From Streptococcus catagoni (GTDB lineage Bacteria > Bacillota > Bacilli > Lactobacillales > Streptococcaceae): a stretch of DNA of 64,000 bases. How positions within the stretch are numbered: the stretch's first letter is position 1; every line of letters begins with the position of its first letter. The stretch covers positions 186,001 to 250,000 of the forward strand of contig NZ_WPCW01000001.1 in the NCBI RefSeq assembly GCF_011421425.1, read 5' to 3'. Positions 8,568-16,429 of this stretch are shown in pieces. Made by a program: the position numbers and the translations under genes. The notes beneath the pieces are model-generated. The model worked only from the letters and a program-made list of their open reading frames with translations, did not search any database and was not told the DNA's origin.

Positions 8568-11156
8568 ATGAAACAACACAAACGTCTTTTGTATTTGGCT
8601 GGGACACTTTTAATATGCAGCCTCACTTTAGCAGCTTATCAATCATCCACCCAAAAACAGTCACAAGAACCGAAAAAACATCAAAAAGTTTCTAAAGCTT
8701 CCAAAGTCTCTAAAGCAAAACATCAAAAAGCTGATTCTAAGGAAATTGCTGGGATAGACAAACCAACAAATGACGGTTTTTTGTTGACTGACGAGTCACA
8801 AATTGAGGATAAAACTGATGCTGGAATAATTGTTAAACATGGTGACCACAAACACTTTTTTTTCTATGCAGATTTAAAAGGAACCAAGTGGGCATACTTA
8901 ATTCCAAAAAGCTATCATGAAGGTGTTAATCCTACCCAATCTCAAAGTACTCATACAAACTCACCTTCCGGTCAAACGGAAGATGGGTATGTTTTTAATC
9001 CCCGAGACATTGTGGCAGAAGATCTCAATGGTTATACTGTTCGCCACGGAGATCATTATCATTATATTCTCAAATCAAGTTTAGCACATTCGACCGTTCG
9101 TCAACTCACTTCAAGCAATGTTACTAGGCCAACTATTGCTCCAATAATCCATCGCCGAGGTGGTAATCCAGGGATTGATTTTCAAACAAGTGATGGCTTT
9201 TTATTTGATGGAACAAATATCAGTGGCACAACAGACACTGGAATCTTAGTAAAGCACGGCAAGCATTTGCACCCAATCAGTTTTGAAGATTTAAAAAATA
9301 GTAAGTGGCATTATCTAATTAAACAGTATAAACCAAATGCTAAGCCAAAGAGTCAGTTACCAGCAAAACCAACTGCCAAACCATCAATAACAGAGGATAC
9401 AGAATATCAGAGTAAGTTGGCTTATCTGGCCAAGGGGCTCAATGTAGACCCTTCACGGATTAAGAAAATCATCGTTGATGGTCAAGTTGGATTAGAATAC
9501 CCTCACGAAGATCATACCCATGTTATTCTGTTGAAAGAAATAGATCTTACCAAACCATTTGAAAAACCAGAAGATCGTATTCTTAAGCAGAGAGACGATG
9601 AGAATTTTGAGCAGAGAAAAGAAAGACTCATCAAAGAGTTTATGAATCGTTACAAGGTTAAACGTGAAGATATCACAATTGATGGCAACTACATGAGCAT
9701 TCGCCACGGTGACCATGCGCATGTTTACAAAATTGACCCCAATTTACCAGATGATCCTGAGCGAAATGTCAAAACAGAATCTACTAATCTTGAGGTAGAA
9801 AAACAATTGGTCTATGGCCCTTTCTTCACAGAAGGCGCAAGAGAGAATTTAACACGCAACGGGGTCTATCAAAAATACAATCCAAGTGGTATTCAAAATA
9901 TCAAGAATTTCATCTTACTGACTTTCAGTACAAACAGCGAGTACGGTGATTTAGAAATTGATGGTAAAAAAACCAAGAGAGTCTACTACTTGGTTCGTAA
10001 AGATCTGAATTGGGAAGACTTACAGATTCAACGCCCAGATGCCGTAAAAAAAGAAGGTCGCATCTTTAAAGGTTGGAGTGCTGAACTACCAACATCTGGA
10101 AAGATGTCCAGAGAACATAAAGGCTTCTATGCTGATTTTAACAGGATTAAAAACCAGCCTACGAAAAACATATACACTCCAAGCGATGACATCACCGACA
10201 TTGATTTATCAAATTATGTTTCGGTTAAATATACGACTATATCAAATGGTCGTCTTCAGTTAAACAACCTTGTTCAGGGAGGTTTTACTTATTTTGTGAA
10301 ATCTGGCTTGACATGGAAGGAGGCTAAAGAGCAAGGACTCGTAGAACCTACACCTGTGCCAAATGACAACTATGAATTTATTGAATTTAGAGGCGTTAGT
10401 ATTGGTGGTGTGAATGAGAATGATCCAGTTAGCACCACAATCAATTTAGCAGCATTTGGGACTACTGCACCTCACATAGGCCCATATACTGCAGCAAACC
10501 CTGATAATCCAACAGATATCAATGATCCAAGCAGACATCCTAATTATTATTGGCACAATCCTAAAAACTATGTTGCTGTAGCTTTTAGGGCTGAAGAAGG
10601 TGGTCGACTACAAACTCGTTTAGGTACCAGTAAAACTGTTGTATATCTTGTTAGAAAAGGATTGACACTCAATGAGTCAGGGATTTTCCCACCAGTATTA
10701 AGGAACGATCCTGGCTACAGGAGAGATTATACAAAACCTATTATTCCGAATGCTGCATGGGAAACTCCAATTTTAGAGGATACTGTTTTTAATATTGATT
10801 TTGATAAAATTACAAGTGGAAACACGGGAAAGAATAACAATTTGAATAACAGTTCATGGCTTGATGACCTTTTACCGAAGAGGTCTAATGGTTCAAATAC
10901 TCCAAATAATGATTGGTTGCCGGGTGATCCCCTACCTAGCACTCCTGGAATACCAACTCATATTGAAAAGTCAAACGACAAATCAGATGATACATTGAAC
11001 CACGCTCCTAAGGGTACAGAGACTGATGACACCCATTTAAGCACAAAAACAAACGAAAACGACACATCTGAATCTGGGAAAATTTCTGAAACGAAACCAA
11101 ATCAAAATATTGTTGACAATTCTTTGGTAAATCTCAATAAGCCAACAGAAGATTAA
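8568..11156 (+). CDS. histidine-triad surface protein (Pht/Sht family)
   Basis: 862 residues. The start is ATG 8568 because the secretion signal KRLLYLAGTLLICSLTLAAY follows it directly; ATG 8535 would add 11 charged residues. Five HxxHxH zinc-binding triads are visible: HGDHKH, HGDHYH, HGKHLH, HEDHTH and HGDHAH, all in the first half. Each follows a DGF or DGY turn or lies in a repeated unit. The Cys in LLICS is not a proper lipobox. The second half (about residues 450-740) has three related beta-rich modules (YYLVRKDLNW, YFVKSGLTW, VYLVRKGLTL) and then a disordered Asn/Thr/Asp-rich tail without LPXTG. Family members scavenge zinc at the surface and bind factor H or degrade complement. The AdcR operator upstream supports a zinc role. 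Confidence 0.9.
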   Translation: MKQHKRLLYLAGTLLICSLTLAAYQSSTQKQSQEPKKHQKVSKASKVSKAKHQKADSKEIAGIDKPTNDGFLLTDESQIEDKTDAGIIVKHGDHKHFFFYADLKGTKWAYLIPKSYHEGVNPTQSQSTHTNSPSGQTEDGYVFNPRDIVAEDLNGYTVRHGDHYHYILKSSLAHSTVRQLTSSNVTRPTIAPIIHRRGGNPGIDFQTSDGFLFDGTNISGTTDTGILVKHGKHLHPISFEDLKNSKWHYLIKQYKPNAKPKSQLPAKPTAKPSITEDTEYQSKLAYLAKGLNVDPSRIKKIIVDGQVGLEYPHEDHTHVILLKEIDLTKPFEKPEDRILKQRDDENFEQRKERLIKEFMNRYKVKREDITIDGNYMSIRHGDHAHVYKIDPNLPDDPERNVKTESTNLEVEKQLVYGPFFTEGARENLTRNGVYQKYNPSGIQNIKNFILLTFSTNSEYGDLEIDGKKTKRVYYLVRKDLNWEDLQIQRPDAVKKEGRIFKGWSAELPTSGKMSREHKGFYADFNRIKNQPTKNIYTPSDDITDIDLSNYVSVKYTTISNGRLQLNNLVQGGFTYFVKSGLTWKEAKEQGLVEPTPVPNDNYEFIEFRGVSIGGVNENDPVSTTINLAAFGTTAPHIGPYTAANPDNPTDINDPSRHPNYYWHNPKNYVAVAFRAEEGGRLQTRLGTSKTVVYLVRKGLTLNESGIFPPVLRNDPGYRRDYTKPIIPNAAWETPILEDTVFNIDFDKITSGNTGKNNNLNNSSWLDDLLPKRSNGSNTPNNDWLPGDPLPSTPGIPTHIEKSNDKSDDTLNHAPKGTETDDTHLSTKTNENDTSESGKISETKPNQNIVDNSLVNLNKPTED

Positions 11157-11373
11157 ATCTGAAATGGTAAAAACCAATCGTTTAAAAATATAATAGGTCT
11201 CTAATTAATGTTTCATCAAAGTTGTCAGCTTTTTTATGGATAATGATTTAGGGATTGTATCAACCTTAATGGATAGATGAGGTTCATCTGTATAAAGTCC
11301 TGAACTCATTTATTTTTATTGAGAGGGCAGTTGGACTGTAAGCGCCCAATAACAAGGTATATTATAAAAGGTT

Positions 11374-11405
11374 CCAGAGTCACGTCAGACTCTGGAGTCT
11401 TTTTC
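11374..11405 (+). terminator. rho-independent terminator after histidine-triad gene
   Basis: CCAGAGTC at 11374-11381 pairs perfectly with GACTCTGG at 11388-11395, with AGTCTTTTT following. It isolates the histidine-triad gene from the LPXTG gene. Confidence 0.75.
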
Positions 11406-11423
11406 TACTTACAATTTGAGGTA

Positions 11424-11441
11424 TTTTGAGTTAAACTAGCA
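11424..11441 (+). repeat. 18-base repeat, right copy
   Basis: TTTTGAGTTAAACTAGCA, the right-hand partner of 8240-8257 in direct orientation. Confidence 0.5.
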
Positions 11442-11690
11442 CCACGGGTATATTCTATATAAAATAAAGCTCAAGAAAAACGATAAAAACACCCTTACTC
11501 AGCTAAAATTGGTCATCAAATAAGATAATTGTATGGAGAACATATTTGTAAAATTTTGAGGTTTCACTTCGTTAGTTTAAGGTCATAAAACTATCAGAGA
11601 ACATGAAGAAGGATTAGAAAAGGATAACAATATGAAGTCAAGTGAAGCTTTCCACTCTATTATGGTAATACATAAAGTGGAGATTTTTGC

Positions 11691-11738
11691 TTGACTCCAC
11701 TCTTAAAGAGTGTTATATTTAAAAAGTTAACCAGTTAA
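11691..11738 (+). promoter_or_regulatory. promoter with AdcR (zinc) operator
   Basis: TTGACT at 11691-11696, 17-base spacer, TATATT at 11714-11719, and TTAACCAGTTAA at 11727-11738 covering the probable transcription start. Same operator sequence as at 8422-8433. The spacer contains the inverted pair ACTCTTAAAGAGT. Confidence 0.85.
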
Positions 11739-11787
11739 GTAATTTGCTGGATTAATCAATATATATACATAAAATTAAGGAGTTATT

Positions 11788-13311
11788 ATGAAACGCAGTT
11801 CTTTGATAAGTTTGGTAACAGTAGCTACTTTGGGCTCAAGCTTTTTATTAGTTCCTATGGATTCTGTGAAAGCAGAGGAAACGTCCCCTAAACTGATTTC
11901 ACAACCCCAACAGGGATTTAGTTTTACGGTAACCGTTTTAGGGGGTAATGGAAAGACCTTATCTAATCAAGAAGTGACTCTTTTTGATGTAACGAGTGGG
12001 CGAGTAGAACATGCAAGAGGGCTAACAGATAAATCTGGCAGAGTGGTCTTTACTAATCTGCCATTGAGTCATAATTTTTCTGTAAGCATCAATGGTATTA
12101 TTCAAGGATATACAGTCCGTACAGATCAAACAAATCGTCAAATGGCGACCAGCTTTACTATTCCAGGAGAAGGTGTAGGCCTTCCTACTTACTCAGTAAG
12201 TCCTATCACCATTACTGTTCGAGATCAAAATGGTGAAGTACTCTCTGGTCGAGAAGTGAGTTTAAAAGATACTAAAGGAAATCTCATTTCAAATCAATTC
12301 AGTGATGCATCTGGTAATGCAACTTTTTCAGATAAGCTCATGGAGGGAACCTTCTATGATTATTATATTGGTGATTCAAAAATTGGTCAAGCGATGCCTG
12401 GACAAGCACGTAATGCCTATGTTGACACAAGTGTTGAAGAAGCATCAGCAACAAAACAAGGTTTCAGCTTCACAGCAACAGTCTTAGGTGAAGATGGTTT
12501 GACATTATCAGGTAAAGAAGTTACCCTGACAGATATTACTGATGGGCCAAATGGTCAGAAGATTTCGGTTAAAACAAATGCTGAAGGTCAAGCGATTTTC
12601 AAAGATCTCACTCTATCTCGCAACTATGGTGTTTCAGTCGAGGGGTCTGATCAAGCCTATACTGTTCGTACGGACCAAGCAGGTGCTAAAATGAGTGCTA
12701 GTTTCTTTTCAAAAGGGAAGGGTGAGAAACAACCTGTATATAGTTCGGAAGCACTAGTTGTAGTTGTTCGAAATGCTGATGCCGAAGGGCTTGCTGGACA
12801 AAGAGTTCGGTTGAAGGATTACCGCGGACAAGAAGTGGCTAGCGGTATAACTGATAAAGATGGTAAGGTTACAATTACGAAAGGATTGTTAGATGGTACC
12901 TATTATGATATTTCAGTCAATAGTTTGGAAAGCATAGCAAAAGCTATGCCAGGCCAAGAACGATCTGTTTACTTGAAAGACAACCAAATCTTTAAAAAAG
13001 GTGATAACCCTTCGAAAGAGATATCTAAAGTGAAGGATGAAGTAAGTGATATTCACGAGGCAGACGCAGGACGCTCATCTAGTAATCAGAGAGAGTTAGA
13101 TAAAAAGATTTCTCAAAACATTGATGATCAGAAGACAGTTAAAAAACCTTCTTTTCTATCTCAATCTGGTGCTAAGCAAGTTAATCAAAAATCTCTTTTG
13201 CCTAATACAGGTGAAAAACACCATACTTTATTGGCTTGGTTAAGCTCAGTTTATCTATCAGTTGCAGCTATTATATTTTTGATAAAAAAAAGAACAAAAA
13301 ATAAGTCGTGA
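11788..13311 (+). CDS. zinc-regulated LPXTG surface protein with Ig-like repeats
   Basis: 507 residues, ATG after AAGGAG. The signal peptide ends near SVKAEE (residue 31). Two long homologous repeats follow, starting GFSFTVTVLGGNGKTLS (about residue 47) and GFSFTATVLGEDGLTLS (about 227). Each is about 180 residues and contains two beta-sandwich modules with NxEVTL, YTVRTDQ and MPGQxR signatures, resembling Cna-B/Big-type modules. A charged linker leads to LPNTGE at 471-476, a hydrophobic span and a KKRTKNKS tail, so it is sortase-anchored. No ligand-binding family is recognised and there are no His clusters that would bind zinc. The AdcR operator says it is made in zinc starvation, as inside an inflamed host. 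Probable adhesin (inference). Confidence 0.85.
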   Translation: MKRSSLISLVTVATLGSSFLLVPMDSVKAEETSPKLISQPQQGFSFTVTVLGGNGKTLSNQEVTLFDVTSGRVEHARGLTDKSGRVVFTNLPLSHNFSVSINGIIQGYTVRTDQTNRQMATSFTIPGEGVGLPTYSVSPITITVRDQNGEVLSGREVSLKDTKGNLISNQFSDASGNATFSDKLMEGTFYDYYIGDSKIGQAMPGQARNAYVDTSVEEASATKQGFSFTATVLGEDGLTLSGKEVTLTDITDGPNGQKISVKTNAEGQAIFKDLTLSRNYGVSVEGSDQAYTVRTDQAGAKMSASFFSKGKGEKQPVYSSEALVVVVRNADAEGLAGQRVRLKDYRGQEVASGITDKDGKVTITKGLLDGTYYDISVNSLESIAKAMPGQERSVYLKDNQIFKKGDNPSKEISKVKDEVSDIHEADAGRSSSNQRELDKKISQNIDDQKTVKKPSFLSQSGAKQVNQKSLLPNTGEKHHTLLAWLSSVYLSVAAIIFLIKKRTKNKS

Positions 13312-14123
13312 AAAATCAGTACAAATTACAAAATTTAAATGTCAACCCATCTCAAGATTAAAAAAGATATAACGTATGATAGCCATCATTATTGTCTCCT
13401 ATTGCTTTCCATGTATTTTTTATCTTAATACAAAGGGGATAGTCAGATTCAGGGAAACCGAAATAACTATCAAAACTAAAAATAAATAAGGAATCTACCC
13501 TAACTATCTATCCTCCAGCTTACAGTAGTAAAAAATGTAACTGGGGGATATACTTTGATATACATTTAATTTTCTATTAGGATACCATAATTTCGATTTT
13601 ATAAGAAAAAATATACCTTTCTGATAAGTTTACGTCTTAGGAGCTTTTGATGGGATGTTCCAATGCCTTATAATCAGATATTTATGCCTGAAGATAATGG
13701 AGGAAATTGACACACTAGTATATTTTATTAAGAGTATATTTGAATGTGCTGACTTCAAATAGCTGGATAATATACTTAAAGTCGAGTTGAAAATGTCAAG
13801 AAAACATATCCAAAGATAAAACAGGCTATTTATATTTTTTGATATTGGAGATATTTCAGAATTTAATGCGGACTATATGATAATGGATGAAGATGTCGTA
13901 AAAAAAGGAAGTCGTTGAAAATTTTCATATAGCAAATAAAAGGTGTTAGTGTGGACTATTAACTATCAATAGTCGATTGCTACACTACTTGATACCAAGA
14001 ATGATGGGATAATCACAGATAACATTAAGTGAATTCATGGTGTATTTGAAGCAATAAAAAATAAAAAAAGATATTGATGCTATCGTTGAAAAGATATAAA
14101 TATGTTAAAATAAAATGTAAAAG
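13312..14123 (+). other. decayed coding region, unrecognised
   Basis: Eight hundred bases with broken plus-strand frames, for example ISEFNADYMIMDEDVV near 13855 and NTKNDGIITDNI near 13995, then GVFEAIKNKK. They look like the end of one or more lost genes upstream of the CPBP array. No intact frame, no family assignment and no clear terminator for the LPXTG gene. Confidence 0.35.
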
Positions 14124-14164
14124 AAAGGAGGGCATGATTATTAGTTTAGAATCATGCAGATTTT
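14124..14164 (+). promoter_or_regulatory. Shine-Dalgarno and spacer hairpin before first CPBP array gene
   Basis: AAAGGAGG at 14124-14131 is 33 bases from ATG 14165, too far for normal initiation. Between them CATGATT (14133-14139) and AATCATG (14150-14156) form a perfect 7-base-pair stem with a 10-base loop. If folded, the remaining spacing is about 9 bases. An out-of-frame mini-ORF (14134-14178, 14 codons) also starts just after this Shine-Dalgarno and overlaps the CPBP start, so coupling is the alternative. Confidence 0.5.
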
Positions 14165-14899
14165 ATGAAAAAGAATAATACGATTTTAATATGGCCTGTG
14201 CTATATATAATATCAATGGGGATTGTTAACTATATATGTAGTAGAATGCACAACACAACATATTCAGATCCTAATTATATAGTATTAGTAACGCCATTTA
14301 TAGCAGTTATGGCAGCATTGACTATAATTTGTTTTATTTGTCAAAAGGATAAATTAAAACTTCCGTGGAATGAGAAAGGGAGTCTTGCCTTATTTTTGAT
14401 AATTTTTATTCCGATAGTAGGTATGACCTTGTTCTCTCTATTTGTACAAGGAGCTATGTCAAAAGCTGTTTTGATGTCCATTATAGGCACTTTATGTGTA
14501 GGAATTGCAGAGGAGTTTATGTTTAGACGCATTCTGTTTATCGGGGTGCTTAATAAAGGAAATCTTAAACGTGCCGTGCTTATTTCGGCAATCTTTTTCA
14601 GTCTTTTACACTCGGTTAATGTTTTATCGGGTGTACCGATTAAGAATATGTTCATGCAGTTAATAATGACTTTTATCGCCGGTTTGTATTATGCATTTAT
14701 GTATTTGTATACAAAAAATATTTACTTACTTGTGGCTGAACATTGGCTTTGGGACTATCTTACAGTGAGTGTTGCAAAGAGGATTCCTTGGATTGGTGGT
14801 GTTATGGTATTTCTTACTCTAGCACAAATCATTATGATAGTGATTATTGCACGAAGATCTAGAACGATGCTTTTAACAAAAAATAAACGGAACATTTAA
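14165..14899 (+). CDS. CPBP family intramembrane metalloprotease (array gene 1)
   Basis: 244 residues, about seven membrane spans. Motif 1 is AEEFMFRRILFIG, motif 2 is FSLLHSVNVLSG and motif 3 is VAEHWLWDYLTV, all with the expected Glu, Arg and His residues. The next protein is clearly a paralogue (EELLYRRIVFIG, SLSHAFNIIGA, IEHAMWDYI), so the two arose by tandem duplication. The gene has no ribosome binding site at normal distance (see the upstream hairpin). Very AT-rich. In the family such proteins often give immunity to or process peptides, but none is encoded in sight. Confidence 0.85.
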   Translation: MKKNNTILIWPVLYIISMGIVNYICSRMHNTTYSDPNYIVLVTPFIAVMAALTIICFICQKDKLKLPWNEKGSLALFLIIFIPIVGMTLFSLFVQGAMSKAVLMSIIGTLCVGIAEEFMFRRILFIGVLNKGNLKRAVLISAIFFSLLHSVNVLSGVPIKNMFMQLIMTFIAGLYYAFMYLYTKNIYLLVAEHWLWDYLTVSVAKRIPWIGGVMVFLTLAQIIMIVIIARRSRTMLLTKNKRNI

Positions 14900-14922
14900 C
14901 TGAAGAATAAAATTTATAACAT

Positions 14923-14956
14923 GGAGAATATATCAATAGATATATGATATAAAAGT
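14923..14956 (+). promoter_or_regulatory. Shine-Dalgarno and spacer hairpin before second CPBP array gene
   Basis: GGAGA at 14923-14927 is 29 bases from ATG 14957. ATATATC (14928-14934), loop AATA, GATATAT (14939-14945) form a perfect 7-base-pair stem exactly in the gap. With the stem folded the effective spacing is 11 bases. Same arrangement as before the first array gene, although the stem sequences differ. Confidence 0.5.
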
Positions 14957-15682
14957 ATGCAAAGAAGTAGATTAGTTTACATATGGACGTTGTTGTATAT
15001 AGGAATTATTACTATCGGAAACCAAATATCCGAGAAAATTCTTAGGTTGCAACGTGATTCACTTGAAGATGAGGTATTTATAACGGTTGTTACTGCATTT
15101 TTGTGTGCAGGAATGGCATTATTTTTAATGTGGAAGAAAGAAGACTTTAAACCGAAGTGGGAAGAAAAGGGAAAAGTTTTATTATATTTAGTTTTTTGTG
15201 CACCGTTAGTTGCCATAACTTTGTTTTGCTGGATAAGTTATGGAAGTTTTTCTAAAGAATTTATAATTCCTATAATTGTAGCCATTTTTGTAGGTTTTGG
15301 GGAAGAACTCTTATACAGGAGAATTGTCTTCATAGGACTTTATAACGATAGAAGTTTAAAGCAGGCGGTCATAATTTCAACCGCTATATTCAGCTTGTCT
15401 CACGCTTTTAATATTATCGGAGCCAATGAAGTAAAACCTGTGATAATGCAAGTCATAATGACCTTTATGTCAGGTCTCTTTTATGCACTCATATATAAAT
15501 ATACAAAAAATATTTTTTTACTAATCATAGAACATGCTATGTGGGATTATATCCTTATAAATTTTGCAGAAAAAGTAGAGTTCATAGCCGTAATAATGGT
15601 TACACTAACTGTCGTTCGATTTTTGTTAACAATATTTTTAATTTGGAAGGAAAAAGCAAATGCTTACAAAATGGAAAGCTAA
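14957..15682 (+). CDS. CPBP family intramembrane metalloprotease (array gene 2)
   Basis: 241 residues, paralogue of the preceding protein along its length. Motifs: GEELLYRRIVFIG near residue 115, FSLSHAFNIIGA near 155, IEHAMWDYILIN near 193. About seven membrane spans. Its last 23 bases overlap the start of the third array gene, so the two are translationally coupled. Start by ATG 14957 is supported by homology of the N-terminus with gene 1, since the Shine-Dalgarno is displaced by a hairpin. Confidence 0.85.
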   Translation: MQRSRLVYIWTLLYIGIITIGNQISEKILRLQRDSLEDEVFITVVTAFLCAGMALFLMWKKEDFKPKWEEKGKVLLYLVFCAPLVAITLFCWISYGSFSKEFIIPIIVAIFVGFGEELLYRRIVFIGLYNDRSLKQAVIISTAIFSLSHAFNIIGANEVKPVIMQVIMTFMSGLFYALIYKYTKNIFLLIIEHAMWDYILINFAEKVEFIAVIMVTLTVVRFLLTIFLIWKEKANAYKMES

Positions 15683-16397
15683 GGAAAAAATAGACACATT
15701 AAGATGGTTTGATATTTTAATATTAACATTTATTTTGTGGGGCATTGCTATAAAAGATTCTACCTTAGGCTATTTGGGGCTTTTAAGTCAGAGCATCACA
15801 GCAGAACAGGCGGTAACTTTTGGAACTAGTGAAAACTACCAAATTCTCGCTAAACAGTTTATTTTATTTGCAGTAGCTATTTTTTATTTGGTGATACGAA
15901 AATTTAATTTTAGGAAATTAAACATTCATTTTAGTATAAAAGCTGTAGTGATGGGATCTTTAATATTTTTAGGTGCGGCAATAACTCAAGATATTTATTA
16001 TAAAATAGTAGATCCATTAGCAAATTTCTTACCTTTTCCTCAAATGATAGGAACTTTTTTTAACAATGAAACGATATCATTGCTAATATATTCTTTGTTT
16101 AATGGAATGTATGAGGAAATTTATTTTCTAGGATTTTGTTTTGCGGTTTCACCTAAATATTTTAAATATGTCATCCCATTTTCCATTTTAATACGCATAA
16201 GTTTTCATACTTATCAGGGAATGGCATCGGCTATAGGGATAGGTACAATATTTGGTTTATATATGTTGTTTGTGCGTTATAAATCAAAGGACAAAAATCT
16301 TTTTCCTTTTTTCATAGGTCATGCGTGGGCTGATATTTTTGGTCTTAGTCTTATTCCTGTAATAAATTATTATTATAAATTTTTTAGTGGGTATTAA
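15660..16397 (+). CDS. CPBP family intramembrane metalloprotease (array gene 3)
   Basis: 245 residues, a different subfamily from genes 1 and 2. It starts inside the previous gene with GGAAGGA 8 bases before ATG. Motif 1 is MYEEIYFLGF, where the Arg of EExxxR is replaced (EEIYFLG); motif 2 is RISFHTYQG; motif 3 is IGHAWADIFG. The missing Arg is common in a side branch of CPBP proteins, so activity remains plausible but unproven. The pseudogene at 7425-8090 is its closest relative in the window. About seven or eight membrane segments. Confidence 0.85.
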   Translation: MLTKWKAKEKIDTLRWFDILILTFILWGIAIKDSTLGYLGLLSQSITAEQAVTFGTSENYQILAKQFILFAVAIFYLVIRKFNFRKLNIHFSIKAVVMGSLIFLGAAITQDIYYKIVDPLANFLPFPQMIGTFFNNETISLLIYSLFNGMYEEIYFLGFCFAVSPKYFKYVIPFSILIRISFHTYQGMASAIGIGTIFGLYMLFVRYKSKDKNLFPFFIGHAWADIFGLSLIPVINYYYKFFSGY

Positions 16398-16429
16398 GAA
16401 TTAAACTTTATGTATATGGAGGAATATGA

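Noticed and set aside
14134..14178. 14-codon ORF before the first CPBP array gene as a peptide pheromone or bacteriocin
   Set aside because: MIISLESCRFYEKE has no leader, no double glycine and coincides with hairpin arms; at most a coupling leader.
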